Shown piece after piece: positions 25,114-35,042 of a stretch of DNA of 64,000 nucleotides; positions within the stretch are counted from its first letter, which is position 1; each line of letters begins with the position of its first letter. A program made the position numbers and the translations under genes. The notes under the pieces were generated by a model. It searched no databases and was not told the origin of the DNA. It was given only the letters and a program-made list of their open reading frames with translations. The DNA comes from Tersicoccus solisilvae (lineage in GTDB: Bacteria > Actinomycetota > Actinomycetes > Actinomycetales > Micrococcaceae): assembly GCF_014643255.1 (NCBI RefSeq), contig NZ_BMJI01000014.1, positions 1 to 64,000 of the forward strand, read 5' to 3'.

Positions 25114-25629
25114 TCAGTCCAGGAGGGCGATGGGCGGCAGGTTGGGGTGGGCGGCGACGGCGGTGGTGAGCACCTGGACGAACTGCCGGTAGTCGGCCTC
25201 CATCGTCTCGTCGGTGGCGGTCGCGCCGAGCCGGTAGACGACGCGGTGCTCGTCCAGCGGGGTGAGGACCAGCCGGCGACGTCGGGGACGGCCCCGGTCG
25301 GCGGGGGTGACGGCGACGGCCCGCAGATCCGTGAAGGAGTAGTAGGTCTCCCCCATCCAGATGCCGCGGCTGTCCACCGTCACCCGCGCGGGGGTGCTGC
25401 GCAGGTCGAAGAGCCGGGTGGCGAGAACGATGAGCGTGATGGCGGTGACGAACATGCCGGTGCCGAGCGCCATGATGAGCAGGGAGCTGTGGCCCGGACC
25501 GGCCAGCTCCTCGCCCAGGACGAGGGCGAGGGTGATGAAGCCGGCGAGCACGGCGGCGCACACCAGGACCGCCGTCGCGTACTGGCGGCGGACCCGGCGG
25601 CGATTGAGCCCGAAGCTCACCGAGGCCAC
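25114..25629 (-). CDS. Hypothetical membrane protein with a PH-like C-terminal domain
   Basis: The product of 171 residues has a basic N-terminus (NRRRVRRQY) and two membrane segments (about 18-39 and 49-69). A soluble region follows (ARVTVDSRGIWMGETYYSF, then TDLRAVAVTP and RRLVLTPLDEHRVVYRL) whose strand pattern resembles bacterial PH-like domains. I do not recognise a named family. It lies 42 bases downstream of rluD in the same direction and may be its last operon member. The long palindrome begins 12 bases beyond its stop, where it could act as a transcript-end structure. Confidence 0.65.
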   Translation of the reverse strand: MASVSFGLNRRRVRRQYATAVLVCAAVLAGFITLALVLGEELAGPGHSSLLIMALGTGMFVTAITLIVLATRLFDLRSTPARVTVDSRGIWMGETYYSFTDLRAVAVTPADRGRPRRRRLVLTPLDEHRVVYRLGATATDETMEADYRQFVQVLTTAVAAHPNLPPIALLD

Positions 25630-25671
25630 GGCGGCTCCTCGCGCGGATCGCCCGGCCCGGGGAGGGCCGAC

Positions 25672-26613
25672 TCAGAAGTGGTCACGGAGCGCGTCCAGGG
25701 CATACTGCAGGTCGGGGGCGTAGGCGCTCTCGACGCTGACCGGCTCGCCGGTGGCCGGGTCGTCGAAGCCGAGGCGGCGGGCGTGCAGCCACTGCCGGGT
25801 CAGGCCGAGCTCGGCCGCCAGCCGCGGGTCCGCGCCGTAGGTCAGGTCCCCGACGCACGGGTGCCGCAGTGCGGAGACGTGCACGCGGATCTGGTGGGTC
25901 CGCCCGGTCTCCAGGTGCACCTCGAGCAGGGTGGCGCGGCCGAACGCCTCGAGCGTCTCGTAGTGGGTGACGGAAGGACGGCCGTCGGAGATCACCGCGA
26001 ACTTCCAGTCGTGGCCGGGGTGGCGCCCGATGGGCGCGTCGATGGTGCCGGCCATGGGGTCGGGCAGCCCCTGGACGAGGGCGTGGTAGACCTTCTCCAC
26101 CGTGCGTTCCTTGAACGCCCGTTTGAGCTGCGTGTACGCCCGCTCGGTCTTGGCGACGACCATGACCCCGGACGTGCCCACGTCCAGCCGGTGCACGATG
26201 CCCGCCCGTTCGGGCGCGCCGGAGGTGGAGATGCGGTAGCCGGCGGCGGCCAGTCCCCCGACCACGGTGGGGCCCACCCAGCCGGGTGAGGGGTGCGCGG
26301 CGACGCCGGGCGGCTTGTCCACCACGACGTAGTCCTCCGTGTCGGCGAGGATGCCCATGTCGTCGATCGCTTCGGGCCGGATCCGCGCCGGATCCTCCCG
26401 GTCGGGGACCGTCACCTCGATGGTCTGGCCGCCGGTGAGCCGGTCGGACTTCGCCAGCGGGTGACCGCCGCGACGGATGTGACCACCGGCGAACAGCCCG
26501 GCGGCCGCGGACCGGGAGATGCCCAGCAGGGCCGAGACGACGGCGTCGGCCCGCTCCGCCTGCACGTCGGCGGGAACCCGCACCGGGGTGGGCGTCAGGT
26601 CCGCGGTGCTCAT
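25672..26613 (-). CDS. RluA/RluD family pseudouridine synthase
   Basis: The enzyme isomerises uridines in rRNA. At 313 aa it has an N-terminal S4 RNA-binding domain ([20 protein letters not shown], then [16 protein letters not shown]). The catalytic domain follows, with [15 protein letters not shown] and the active Asp in [14 protein letters not shown] (about residue 143), then [18 protein letters not shown]. This is the RluD-like subgroup that is a standard neighbour of lspA in actinobacteria. The ATG overlaps the lspA stop (ATGA), so translation is coupled. Confidence 0.94.
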   Translation of the reverse strand: MSTADLTPTPVRVPADVQAERADAVVSALLGISRSAAAGLFAGGHIRRGGHPLAKSDRLTGGQTIEVTVPDREDPARIRPEAIDDMGILADTEDYVVVDKPPGVAAHPSPGWVGPTVVGGLAAAGYRISTSGAPERAGIVHRLDVGTSGVMVVAKTERAYTQLKRAFKERTVEKVYHALVQGLPDPMAGTIDAPIGRHPGHDWKFAVISDGRPSVTHYETLEAFGRATLLEVHLETGRTHQIRVHVSALRHPCVGDLTYGADPRLAAELGLTRQWLHARRLGFDDPATGEPVSVESAYAPDLQYALDALRDHF

Positions 26614-27311
26614 CGCGGGTCGGCCCGCTCGTCGTCCGTGGTGGCCGATCCGCCGTCGGTGGCGGCCTCCCCCGTGGCCCGGCCGGCGGCCGTCCCGCGC
26701 TGGCCGGAGATCCCGATGCCGATCAGGGTGAGCACGCACAGCGTGATGACACCGCCGACGATCGCCGAGTCGGCGAGGTTGAAGATGGCGAAGTTCGGCA
26801 GGGCGATGAAGTCGATGACGTGGCCCGTGCCGAAGCCGGGGTCGCGGAACAGCCGATCCGTGAGGTTGCCGAGGGTGCCGCCGAGCAACAGGCCCAGCGC
26901 GATCGCCCACCACCAGGACCGCACCTTTCGTACCAGCACGATCAGGATGAGCAGCGCGACGGCCACCATGACAAGGGTGAACACCCCGGTGTACCCCTCC
27001 CCGAGGGAGAACGCGGCTCCGGAGTTGCGGATGAAGCGCCAGTGCAGCAGCGGCGGCAGGACGGGGGTGACCTGGCCCTCGGTCATGGTGCCGAGGACCC
27101 ACAGCTTGGTGCCCTGGTCGAGCACCCACGCGACGGCCGCGCACCCGAGCAGCAGCAGGACGTATCGCCTGCGCCGGGCCGGAGCGCCGTCGCTCGCTCC
27201 GGTGGCGGACGACGCCGGTTCGCCCGGGGTGGGAGCGCCCGGGGCCCCCGCGACCGGGGTCGCGGCGGTGGGTGCGGCAGCGGTGGGGCGGGCGTCGTCG
27301 CCGTCGATCAT
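26610..27311 (-). CDS. lspA: Signal peptidase II LspA
   Basis: LspA cleaves the signal peptide of prolipoproteins after lipid attachment. It has four membrane segments, and the catalytic pair of aspartates is in GNLTDRLF (about residue 150) and FNLADSAI (about 179). [10 protein letters not shown] is also conserved. The start chosen (ATG at 27311) gives 233 aa with an Ala/Pro-rich N-terminal tail of about 60 residues before the first helix. A GAGGA lies 12 bases upstream, so the start is not fully certain. A second tail follows the last helix. It is coupled to the pseudouridine synthase gene by a 4-base overlap. Confidence 0.94.
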   Translation of the reverse strand: MIDGDDARPTAAAPTAATPVAGAPGAPTPGEPASSATGASDGAPARRRRYVLLLLGCAAVAWVLDQGTKLWVLGTMTEGQVTPVLPPLLHWRFIRNSGAAFSLGEGYTGVFTLVMVAVALLILIVLVRKVRSWWWAIALGLLLGGTLGNLTDRLFRDPGFGTGHVIDFIALPNFAIFNLADSAIVGGVITLCVLTLIGIGISGQRGTAAGRATGEAATDGGSATTDDERADPR

Positions 27312-27475
27312 GATGGTGCTGTTTCCTCGCCGGGTGGGGGTCGGGACTGCCGACGTGCCGACGGCGCGGCCGGCATCGAGCGGCGGTGCCGCCCCACGCC
27401 GGCCGCGCCGGGTGTGCATCGGCCGGATCGGCGGCGGGACGGGCGTCGCGTCGCCGACCACGGACGGTGTCGGTG

Positions 27476-28348
27476 TCAGACGGTGTCGGAGGGCTGCTCG
27501 ATCGAGCCGGTGGTCTCGAGGTCGCGCAGCTGCGACTCGATGTACTCCTTGAGCCGCGAACGGTAGTCGCGCTCGAATCCACGCAGCTGCTCGACCTGGT
27601 TCTCCAGCGCGGACTTCTGCTCGGCGAGCTCGTTGAGCGTGCGGCTGCGCTTCTCCTCGGCGTCGGAGATCATGGCGTCGGCCCGGCTCTGGGCCTCGGC
27701 GATGATGCTGTCGCGCTGCTCGATGCCGGAGTTGACGTACTCGTCGTGGATGCGCTGCGCCATGGCGAGCAGGCCCGCCGCGTTGTCGGCGGCCGGCGTC
27801 GTGCCGGTCGACGCGCTCGCGGTGACGGGAGCCGCGGACGTCGCCGGGACGGCGGTGTCGGCGTCCGTGACGTCGGTGCCGGTGACGTCGGCGTCCGACG
27901 CGTCGGTGCCGGTGACGTCGGTGTCCGTGACGTCGGTGCCGCTCGGCGTGGACGCGATGGCGCTGCTCTGGTCGCCCTCGACCGCGTGGTCGGTGCCGGC
28001 GTCGGCCTGCGTGTCGGTGGCCTGCGTGTCGGCGTCGGCCTGCGTGTCGGTGGGCTGGCCGTCCGGGACGTCCGATGCCGACGCGTCGGTACCCGTCGTG
28101 GTCTCGACGGGGGTGCTCGCGGTGGCGGCGTCGCTGGCCGTCGCGGGGCGGATGCCCGCGCCGCCCTGGCCGGTGCCCGTCTCGTAGGTGGCGAGGCGCT
28201 GACGCAGCTCGTCGTTCTCCTGGTTCAGGCGGCGCAGCTCGACGACGACCTCGTCGAGGAAGTCGTCGACCTCGTCCTGGTCGTAGCCCTCGCGGAACTT
28301 GGTCGGCTGGAAACGCTTGTTGACGACGTCTTCGGGCGTCAGAGCCAT
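27476..28348 (-). CDS. divIVA: Polar growth/division protein DivIVA (Wag31)
   Basis: DivIVA marks negatively curved membrane at poles and septa and directs cell-wall synthesis. The N-terminal lipid-binding domain is intact ([19 protein letters not shown], then [16 protein letters not shown]) and continues into a coiled coil to about residue 75. A 100-residue linker of Asp, Thr, Val and Ala follows, with repeats such as TDVTGTD, and then a C-terminal coiled coil (about 195-285). In DNA the linker has near-identical 14-30-bp direct repeats (about 27850-27960). At 290 aa it is of normal length. It is monocistronic or internal to the dcw operon, with 160-bp gaps on both sides. Confidence 0.96.
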   Translation of the reverse strand: MALTPEDVVNKRFQPTKFREGYDQDEVDDFLDEVVVELRRLNQENDELRQRLATYETGTGQGGAGIRPATASDAATASTPVETTTGTDASASDVPDGQPTDTQADADTQATDTQADAGTDHAVEGDQSSAIASTPSGTDVTDTDVTGTDASDADVTGTDVTDADTAVPATSAAPVTASASTGTTPAADNAAGLLAMAQRIHDEYVNSGIEQRDSIIAEAQSRADAMISDAEEKRSRTLNELAEQKSALENQVEQLRGFERDYRSRLKEYIESQLRDLETTGSIEQPSDTV

Positions 28349-28510
28349 CAGATCACCTCACTTGTCGATGTACGGATCTCGCGTCGGCCGGTTCCGGGCC
28401 CGCGTGCGAAGGACGCGGGCGGGCACGCAGCGACGCGGCGGCCATCTCCCCACTGTACGCGAGGGACCGCGGGTGGACGGCCATCGCCGGGCGGTTCCGG
28501 CGCTCGCTCG

Positions 28511-28810
28511 TCAGGCGAACGAGTGGGCCAGACCGGAGGCGATGCTCATCAGGATGCCCGTGACGAACAGCAGGATGAGGAAGCCGATGTCCAGGGACAC
28601 CGCTCCCAGGCGCAGCGGCGGGATCGTGCGGCGCAACCACGACACGGGCGGATCGGTCACGGTGTAGATCGCCGAGGCGAGCACGAGGGACGCCCCCTGG
28701 GGACGCCAACCACGGGCGAACATCTGCACCCAGTCGTAGACCAGGCGGATCAGCAGGCTGAGCAGGAACAACAGGAGGAGGACGTAGATCACTCCGAAGA
28801 CGAGACTCAC
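28511..28810 (-). CDS. YggT family membrane protein
   Basis: The 99-aa protein has two hydrophobic segments (about 4-24 and 70-92), the conserved FLLSLLIRLVYDWVQMF and the TDPPVSWLRRTIPPLRLG motif of the YggT family. These proteins sit in the membrane next to SepF and DivIVA genes. They are thought to affect division or ion homeostasis, but their mechanism is unknown. The start is preceded by GAGGTGAGT. Confidence 0.92.
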   Translation of the reverse strand: MSLVFGVIYVLLLLFLLSLLIRLVYDWVQMFARGWRPQGASLVLASAIYTVTDPPVSWLRRTIPPLRLGAVSLDIGFLILLFVTGILMSIASGLAHSFA

Positions 28811-28897
28811 CTCAGGCGCACATCCCTCATCGCTGGCATATCGGTCGCGAGGATTCTACCGGCTCCACCGAGGCGGGGCCGGAGAGCGGCCCGGTGG

Positions 28898-29401
28898 TCA
28901 GCTCTGGTTGAAGAAGCCCGCGGTCGTGTCCGCCGGCTTCTTCTCCTCGCCCAGCACCTGGACGGTCGAGGGGGTGAGCAGGAACACCTTGCTGGTGACG
29001 CGCTCGATGCTGCCGTGCAGGCCGAACACCAGGCCGGCGGAGAAGTCGACGAGCCGCTTCGCGTCGGACTCCCCCATGTCGGTGACGTTCATGATGACGG
29101 GGATGCCGTCGCGGAAGCTCTCGCCGATGATCTTGGCGTCGTTGTAGGAGCGCGGGTGGACCGTGGTGATCTGGTGCAACTCGGTGCTCTCCTCACGCGA
29201 CGACGTGGCCCGCTTGATCGGCGTGACCGGCGCGCGGTAGTCGTCGCTGCCGGGAACGGGGCGGGAGGACTCCCGTCGCGTCTCGCGCTCGGGCTCCGCG
29301 TAGGCGGGCTCCTGACGCTGCGCCGGGGCAGGAGCGTCGTAGTCCTCATCGCCGTCGGCAAGCCCGAGGTAGACCATTGCCTTCCGCATCGTCCCGGCCA
29401 T
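28898..29401 (-). CDS. sepF: Cell division protein SepF
   Basis: SepF anchors FtsZ to the membrane, which matters here because actinobacteria lack FtsA. The N-terminal amphipathic helix ([16 protein letters not shown]) and a charged linker (to about residue 75) come before the conserved domain. That domain has [47 protein letters not shown] and [12 protein letters not shown] chose the ATG at 29401 (GGGAG eight bases upstream); upstream in-frame codons are less well placed. Length is 167 aa. Confidence 0.96.
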   Translation of the reverse strand: MAGTMRKAMVYLGLADGDEDYDAPAPAQRQEPAYAEPERETRRESSRPVPGSDDYRAPVTPIKRATSSREESTELHQITTVHPRSYNDAKIIGESFRDGIPVIMNVTDMGESDAKRLVDFSAGLVFGLHGSIERVTSKVFLLTPSTVQVLGEEKKPADTTAGFFNQS

Positions 29402-29509
29402 CAACATCTCCCTTGTGCGTCGTGCGCGTCGATCCGTGCCCCCACCCGATGGCACCGTTCCTGCCGGATTCCCGGTGGTCCGTGCCGGTGTGGGTTGATG
29501 TCTGCGACG

Positions 29510-30280
29510 CTACCCCACGGCCGGGCGGGGGCCGAGAACATCGGACCCGACACGCAGGTGTGTCGCCCCGTGCGCGATGGCGCTCTCCAGGTCCGCGCTC
29601 ATCCCCGCGGAGATCCCCGCGGCGGACGGGTGGGAGCGGCGCAGGTCGGCAGCGATCCCGGCCAGCCGGGCGAACGCCGGGCCGGGGTCGGCGCCGCGGG
29701 GCGCGACGGCCATCACCCCCGCGAGGGTCAGCCCGTCGGTGCCGGCGATGGCGTCGGCGAGCCCGGGGAGGTCGGCGGGCGCGGCCCCGCCGTGGCCGGC
29801 TCCGGTGGCCGGCTCCGCAGCCGGGGCGCCGAGGTCGACCTGGACCCAGCACGCAAGCGGGCCCAGATCGGCGGGCCGGTGCTCGGCGACGGCTCGGCCG
29901 AGCGCGCGCACCAGGGAGACCCGGTCCACGGAGTGCACGCTGCGCGCGTACCGCACCACGGAACGCGCCTTGTTGCTCTGCAGCTGCCCGATGAAGTGCC
30001 AGCGCAGGTCTCGTCCGGCGTCCCGGGCGGCCGCGGCGTCGGCCTTGGCGGAGGCCTCCTGATCCCGGTTCTCGCCGACGTCGCGCACGCCGAGCTCGGC
30101 GAGACGCAGCACGTCCTCGATCGGGAAGAACTTGGTCACGACGATGAGCGCGGGCCGGTCCGAGCGGCCGGCGGCACGGGTGGCGCGCTCGATCCGCTCC
30201 TGCACCGCGCCCAGGCGGGCCCGCAGGTCCTCGGTGCGCGCGTCGGGCCCCGGGTCGACCGTCACGGGTTCCTCCGTCAT
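29510..30280 (-). CDS. YggS family PLP homeostasis protein
   Basis: A PLP-binding single-domain protein of 256 residues that helps regulate free pyridoxal phosphate. The PLP lysine is in LIVVTKFFP (about residue 49). GVRDVGENRDQEA, WHFIGQLQSNKAR and MSADLESAIAHGATHLRVGS are all conserved. It lies between pgeF and sepF, as is common in Gram-positive dcw clusters, and overlaps pgeF by four bases (ATGA). A Gly/Ala-rich insert occurs at about 170-185. Confidence 0.94.
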   Translation of the reverse strand: MTEEPVTVDPGPDARTEDLRARLGAVQERIERATRAAGRSDRPALIVVTKFFPIEDVLRLAELGVRDVGENRDQEASAKADAAAARDAGRDLRWHFIGQLQSNKARSVVRYARSVHSVDRVSLVRALGRAVAEHRPADLGPLACWVQVDLGAPAAEPATGAGHGGAAPADLPGLADAIAGTDGLTLAGVMAVAPRGADPGPAFARLAGIAADLRRSHPSAAGISAGMSADLESAIAHGATHLRVGSDVLGPRPAVG

Positions 30281-30984
30281 GGACGGGTGTGCCAGACCAG
30301 GCCGGCGGTCCGCCCGGTGCCGGCGTCCCGGCGGTAGGAGAACAGGTCCTCGCTCTCCCGGGTGCAGCCGGGGACCACGGTGACCTCCACCTCGGCCGCC
30401 CGGAGCTGCCGTTCGAGACCGGCGCGCAGGTCGAGGCCCGGCGTGCCGTCGCGGGTGGTCGCGGCCGACCCGGGCAGCACGGCGTCCACCTCGGCCCGCA
30501 TCTCGGCCGGCACCTCGTAGCAGGAGCCGCAGATGGCGGGGCCGAGCCAGGCGCGGATCCGCTCGCCGCCGTCGGCCCGGAGGGCCTGCACGGTGGCGGT
30601 CGCGATGCCCCCGGCCGCGCCCCGGCGACCGGCGTGCGCCACGGCGGTCGCCGTCGTCCCGTCGGCGCGCTCGGCCACGAGGACGATCGGCACGCAGTCG
30701 GCCACGAGGACGGCCAGGGCGCTGGTCCCGGACCCGTCGACCAGGGCGTCGGCGACCGGGACACCGGGGGCCTCGGTCGGGCCGAGCCGGTGGACCGCGG
30801 TGCCGTGCACCTGGTGCATGAACCGCAGTGACCCACGGGTCACGCCCATCTCCGCGAGCAGGGCCGCCCGGTTGCGGGCCACCGCCGCCGGGTCACCGCC
30901 GAGGCGGCTGGCCAGGTTGCCGGCCCCGGCGTCGGTGAAACCGACCCAGGTCCCGGCCGCGATCTGCTCCCGGTGATGGAACAT
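30277..30984 (-). CDS. pgeF: Polyphenol oxidase/laccase-domain protein (PgeF/YfiH)
   Basis: The 235-residue protein of the YfiH (DUF152) family has the zinc/copper site residues in FMHQVHGT, VADCVPIVL, AHAGRRGAAGG and the cysteine of GSCYEVPAE. In E. coli the family member edits peptidoglycan precursors that carry serine in place of alanine; other members have been reported to oxidise polyphenols or act on purine nucleosides. Position directly after ftsZ supports a cell-wall role. The ATG at 30984 lies seven bases after the ftsZ stop. Confidence 0.9.
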   Translation of the reverse strand: MFHHREQIAAGTWVGFTDAGAGNLASRLGGDPAAVARNRAALLAEMGVTRGSLRFMHQVHGTAVHRLGPTEAPGVPVADALVDGSGTSALAVLVADCVPIVLVAERADGTTATAVAHAGRRGAAGGIATATVQALRADGGERIRAWLGPAICGSCYEVPAEMRAEVDAVLPGSAATTRDGTPGLDLRAGLERQLRAAEVEVTVVPGCTRESEDLFSYRRDAGTGRTAGLVWHTRP

Positions 30985-30991
30985 CGACGGA

Positions 30992-32380
30992 CTACTTGAG
31001 GAAGTCCGGCACGTCCAGGTCGTCACCGCGGCGCGTCCCCTGGCCGGGGCCGGGCTCGACGACGGCCGGGAGCTCGTCGTAGCCGCCGTCATCGGACGGC
31101 CGGCCGTGCCGTCCCTGGCCACCCGCGGACGAGCCGGCGCCGTTCCCGCCGAGGTCGTCGGGGGCGTACGCCGGAACGGGCTCCTGGCCGCCCTCACGGT
31201 AGCCGTTGCCGGCGCCGTTCTGGCCGTAGCCGTAGCCGTTCTGGCCCTGCGGGACGGCCGGGGCCGGTCGCTCGGGCGCGGCGGGGCGGGAGGACGGCCG
31301 GGACGGAGCCGGCCGGCTCGAGGCGGACGGCCGCGACTGCGCGGACTGGCCACCGGAGCGGGCCGGAGCGGCCGGGGCCGAACCGATCTGGCTCGCGGCA
31401 TAGGCGGCCGAGGCGGCGCGGTCGTCGTCGTTGTCGGGGCTGTCGAAGCCCGCGGCGATGACGGTGACGCGGGCCTCGTCGCCGAGCGCGTCGTCGATGA
31501 CGGCACCGAAGATGATGTTGGCCTCGGGGTGCGCGACCTCCTGGACCAGGCGCGCGGCCTCGTTGATCTCGAACAGGCCGAGGTCGGAGCCACCCTGGAT
31601 GGAGAGCAGCACGCCGTAGGCGCCGTCGATCGAGGCCTCGAGCAGCGGCGAGGCGATGGCCAGCTCGGCGGCCTTGACCGCGCGGTCCTCGCCGCGGGCG
31701 GAGCCGATGCCCATCAGGGCCGAGCCCGCGCCCTGCATGACGGACTTGACGTCCGCGAAGTCGAGGTTGATCAGGCCCGGCGTGGTGATCAGGTCGGTGA
31801 TGCCCTGGACACCGGAGAGCAGCACCTGGTCCGCGGAGCGGAACGCGTCGAGCATGGAGACGTTGCGGTCGCTGATGGAGAGCAGCCGGTCGTTCGGGAT
31901 CACGATGAGCGTGTCGACCTCGTCGCGCAGCGTGTCGATGCCGGACTCGGCCTGGTTGGAGCGGCGACGGCCCTCGAACGTGAACGGACGGGTCACCACG
32001 CCGATGGTCAGGGCACCGAGGCCGCGCGCGATGCGGGCGACCACCGGGGCACCGCCGGTGCCGGTGCCGCCGCCCTCGCCGGCGGTCACGAAGACCATGT
32101 CGGCGCCCTTGAGCACCTCCTCGATCTCCTCCGCGTGGTCCTCGGCGGCCTTCCGGCCCACCTCGGGATCCGCGCCGGCACCGAGGCCGCGGGTCAGCTC
32201 CCGCCCGACGTCGAGCTTGACGTCGGCGTCGCTCATCAGCAGGGCCTGCGCGTCGGTGTTGATGGCGATGAACTCGACACCGCGCAATCCCACCTCGATC
32301 ATCCGGTTCACGGCGTTGACTCCGCCGCCGCCGATACCGACGACCTTGATGACGGCCAGGTAGTTCTGAGGTGCTGCCAC
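30992..32380 (-). CDS. ftsZ: Cell division protein FtsZ
   Basis: FtsZ is the tubulin-like GTPase of the division ring. The GTP-binding signature [13 protein letters not shown] is present, with [16 protein letters not shown] before it and NPxD-like [14 protein letters not shown] after. The 462-aa protein has a long linker (about residues 320-450) rich in Pro, Ser, Gly and Tyr. It ends in the conserved C-terminal peptide [10 protein letters not shown], the docking site for SepF. Translation starts at GTG 32380 (AAGGGA upstream). The 306-bp gap to ftsQ contains a dedicated promoter region. Confidence 0.98.
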   Translation of the reverse strand: MAAPQNYLAVIKVVGIGGGGVNAVNRMIEVGLRGVEFIAINTDAQALLMSDADVKLDVGRELTRGLGAGADPEVGRKAAEDHAEEIEEVLKGADMVFVTAGEGGGTGTGGAPVVARIARGLGALTIGVVTRPFTFEGRRRSNQAESGIDTLRDEVDTLIVIPNDRLLSISDRNVSMLDAFRSADQVLLSGVQGITDLITTPGLINLDFADVKSVMQGAGSALMGIGSARGEDRAVKAAELAIASPLLEASIDGAYGVLLSIQGGSDLGLFEINEAARLVQEVAHPEANIIFGAVIDDALGDEARVTVIAAGFDSPDNDDDRAASAAYAASQIGSAPAAPARSGGQSAQSRPSASSRPAPSRPSSRPAAPERPAPAVPQGQNGYGYGQNGAGNGYREGGQEPVPAYAPDDLGGNGAGSSAGGQGRHGRPSDDGGYDELPAVVEPGPGQGTRRGDDLDVPDFLK

Positions 32381-32686
32381 GTTCTCGATCCCTTGTTCGT
32401 TCGTTCCTCGCCGTGCCGGACTCGCGGTCCGATGCCTGGCCTTGCGGTGCGCTCCGACGCCGGTGCGCGCGGAGTGCGAGTGCTCAGGGCCACGGCTGCG
32501 CCTCCATGCTCGCACGGGGTTCGAGTGCGACACGAAGCCGAGGTCCGCGACCTTAACCCTCAGCTTGAAGGTTAGAGTTATGTCAAGTTCGACGTCGTGA
32601 AGAACGGTAGGCGGTGGGCCCGCCGCGAGCAAACACGATGATCGGCGTGTCCTCGAAGATGACGCGGTCGGCGCTGTGCCCGCCGC
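32381..32686 (-). promoter_or_regulatory. ftsZ: ftsQ-ftsZ gap with the ftsZ promoter region
   Basis: The gap contains an unusually AT-rich stretch (32551-32590). On the minus strand it has TTGACA (32586-32581), then TAACTC, and TTAAGG near 32556. TAACC and GGTTA form an inverted repeat around an 11-base centre within 32554-32574. This suggests a strong ftsZ promoter with a leader of roughly 170 bases; the exact -10 is unclear. The rest of the gap shows no gene. Confidence 0.5.
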
Positions 32687-33553
32687 TCAGCGGGTGACGG
32701 GCCGGGACGGCGTGCTGACGTCGTAGGTCTGCACCGCCGGGGTGTCGGGATCCTGCGGCCGGGCGATCAGCGCGGCCAGCACCTTGGCCTTGAGCTCACG
32801 CTGCGACGAGTTGCCCCACACCACCTTCTTGCCGTCGAGCAGGGTCAGCTCGACGGAGTCGACCGACGTCGCCGAGGCGTGCTCCATCTTGGCCAGGACG
32901 TCGGCGGGCAGTGCCGCGAGCACCGCGGTGATCGCGCGGAACACGTCCTTGCCGATCACGGCGGTGCCCCCGTCGATGATCGGCAGCGAGACGGCCGAGC
33001 GCTCGGTGGCGGTGGCCAACTGCGTGCCGTTCTGGTCGATCAGCAGGTACTTCTCGTTCTCCTTCAGGATCGCCACGGGCGTGCGTTCGTGCACCGTGAC
33101 GGCCAGGGTCGAGGGCGGCCGTGCCTCGACGGAGACGTCCTCCACGGCCGGCATCGACGCGAGCCGGTTCCGCACCTCGTCGCGGGTGATCTGCGGCAGG
33201 GGGGTGCCCTGGAGCGAGGAGAGCGCGTCGGAGACCGCCTTCGACGTGGTCAGCCGGTTGCCGGAGACGCTGACGTGGCGCATGGCCAGCACCGGGGAGA
33301 AGACGAGCACCGCGATCAGCGCGGCGACGAGGACGAGCGTGACGGCGGCCCCGAACAGCCAGCCCCGGCGTCGCCGGCGGCGGTCGGTGCCGGGGAAGTC
33401 GAGGACCGTCGACTCGTCCGCCGGTCCCTCGCCCAGCAGGGTCGACGTGCTCGGCCGGTCCGGCTCGAGCAGGCTGACCTTGCCGGTGGCGCCGATGCGG
33501 ATCTCGGAGCGGTAGGGGCCGCGGTCCCGCTCGCGCGGGGTGCGCTCACTCAT
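32687..33553 (-). CDS. ftsQ: Cell division protein FtsQ
   Basis: FtsQ scaffolds the divisome and links FtsL to FtsW/FtsI. At 288 aa it has a cytoplasmic N-terminus of about 70 residues, one membrane helix (about 72-95, after RRRRRRGWLFG) and a POTRA domain (MRHVSVSGNRLTTSKAV, then QGTPLPQITRDEVRNRL). The FtsQ beta domain (VTVHERTPVAILKENEK) follows. The ATG overlaps the end of murC by eight bases. Confidence 0.94.
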   Translation of the reverse strand: MSERTPRERDRGPYRSEIRIGATGKVSLLEPDRPSTSTLLGEGPADESTVLDFPGTDRRRRRRGWLFGAAVTLVLVAALIAVLVFSPVLAMRHVSVSGNRLTTSKAVSDALSSLQGTPLPQITRDEVRNRLASMPAVEDVSVEARPPSTLAVTVHERTPVAILKENEKYLLIDQNGTQLATATERSAVSLPIIDGGTAVIGKDVFRAITAVLAALPADVLAKMEHASATSVDSVELTLLDGKKVVWGNSSQRELKAKVLAALIARPQDPDTPAVQTYDVSTPSRPVTR

Positions 33554-35042
33554 GATCGGTCTCCGGGTCGGGCGTGGTCGGGTCGGGGGCCGGCGCGGTG
33601 GTCGCCGGGGCCGAGGCGGGTGTCGTGGCGGTGCCGAGGGCGGCCACGAGTCGGGGGCCGAGGGCGGTGACGTCCCCGGCGCCGACCGTGAGGACGAGGT
33701 CGCCCGGCCGGGCGGCGGCGGCCGCATCGCGGACGGCGCGCCCCGGGTCGGACTCGAGGGACACGGCGGCGCCGGGGGCGAACCGCTCCGTGATCAGCGC
33801 GCTGGTCACCCCCGGTTCGGGCTCCTCGCGGGCGGGGTAGATGTCCAGCACCGTGACCCGGTCCGCCGCGGCCAGGGCGGCGGCGAACTCGGCGGCGAAG
33901 ATCCGGGTGCGGGAGAACAGGTGCGGCTGGAAGAGCACGTGCACGGCACCGTCGCCGGCAACCGCGCGGGCGGCCGCGAGGGCAGCGGCGACCTCGGTCG
34001 GGTGGTGCGCGTAGTCGTCGTAGACGCGGATCGTCCCGTCGGGCGAGGCGCCCTTGAACTCGAACCGGCGGCCGGCCCCGGTGAAGGTGCCCAGGGCCGC
34101 GCTCCCCTCCCCCGCGCCGACGCCGAGGACCGTGCCGGCGAGCAGGGCCGCGACGGCGTTGCGCACGTTGTGCTCGCCCGGTATCCGCAGCGCCAGGTCG
34201 ACGTGGTCACCGCCGGGCAGGGTGAGCCGGCTGCGGCTGCCGGTCCCCGCGGGCGCGATGTCCTCGATCAGCGCGTCGTGCGCGGGATCCGTCCGGGGCG
34301 TCGTGCCGTAGGTCAGCACCGTCGGCGCGTCGACGCGAGACCGCACCGACGCCGCCAGGGCGGCCGACCCCGCATCGTCGCGGCACGCGATCAGGGTGTC
34401 GCCGGGTCCGAGCAGGGCGGCGAAGTCCGCGAACGCGGCGTGCACGGCCTCCGGGGTGCCGTAGTGGTCCAGGTGGTCCGGCTCGATGTTGGTGACGACC
34501 GCGACGCGCGGGTGGTAATTGAGGAAGGACCCGTCGGACTCGTCGGCCTCGGCGACGAAGATGCCGCCCGACCCGTGGGCGGCGTTCACGCCGAGAGCGG
34601 AGACGTCGCCGCCGATGGCGAACGACGGGTCGCGCCCGGTCTCACGCAACAGCACCGTGGCCATCGCCGTCGTGGTGGTCTTGCCGTGCGTCCCGGCGAC
34701 GGCGACGACGTCGGTGCCGGCCATCGCGGCGGCCAGGGCCTCGGACCGGTGCAACACGGTCAGCCCGGCCGCGCGGGCGGCGGCGAGCTCGGGGTTGGTC
34801 GCCCGGATGGCGGTGGAGACGACGACGGTGTCGACCCCGGCCACGTGGGCGGCCTCGTGCCCGAGGTGCACGGTGGCGCCGAGGGCGCGCAGCGCGGTGA
34901 CGGCCGGGGACTCACGAGCGTCGGAGCCGCTGACCGGCACGCCGCGGGCGAGCAGGATCCGGGCGACGGCGGACATTCCGGCCCCGCCGATACCGATCAG
35001 GTGCACCCGGCCCAGTTCGGCGAGGGCGTCGGGCGCGCTCAT
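33546..35042 (-). CDS. murC: UDP-N-acetylmuramate--L-alanine ligase MurC
   Basis: MurC adds L-alanine to UDP-MurNAc. The Rossmann motif [11 protein letters not shown] starts the 498-aa protein. The ATP loop is [13 protein letters not shown] (about residues 118-130), with [14 protein letters not shown] and the [11 protein letters not shown] block following. A Pro/Ala/Thr-rich tail of about 25 residues ends the protein. The start codon overlaps the murG stop (ATGA). Confidence 0.97.
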   Translation of the reverse strand: MSAPDALAELGRVHLIGIGGAGMSAVARILLARGVPVSGSDARESPAVTALRALGATVHLGHEAAHVAGVDTVVVSTAIRATNPELAAARAAGLTVLHRSEALAAAMAGTDVVAVAGTHGKTTTTAMATVLLRETGRDPSFAIGGDVSALGVNAAHGSGGIFVAEADESDGSFLNYHPRVAVVTNIEPDHLDHYGTPEAVHAAFADFAALLGPGDTLIACRDDAGSAALAASVRSRVDAPTVLTYGTTPRTDPAHDALIEDIAPAGTGSRSRLTLPGGDHVDLALRIPGEHNVRNAVAALLAGTVLGVGAGEGSAALGTFTGAGRRFEFKGASPDGTIRVYDDYAHHPTEVAAALAAARAVAGDGAVHVLFQPHLFSRTRIFAAEFAAALAAADRVTVLDIYPAREEPEPGVTSALITERFAPGAAVSLESDPGRAVRDAAAAARPGDLVLTVGAGDVTALGPRLVAALGTATTPASAPATTAPAPDPTTPDPETDHE

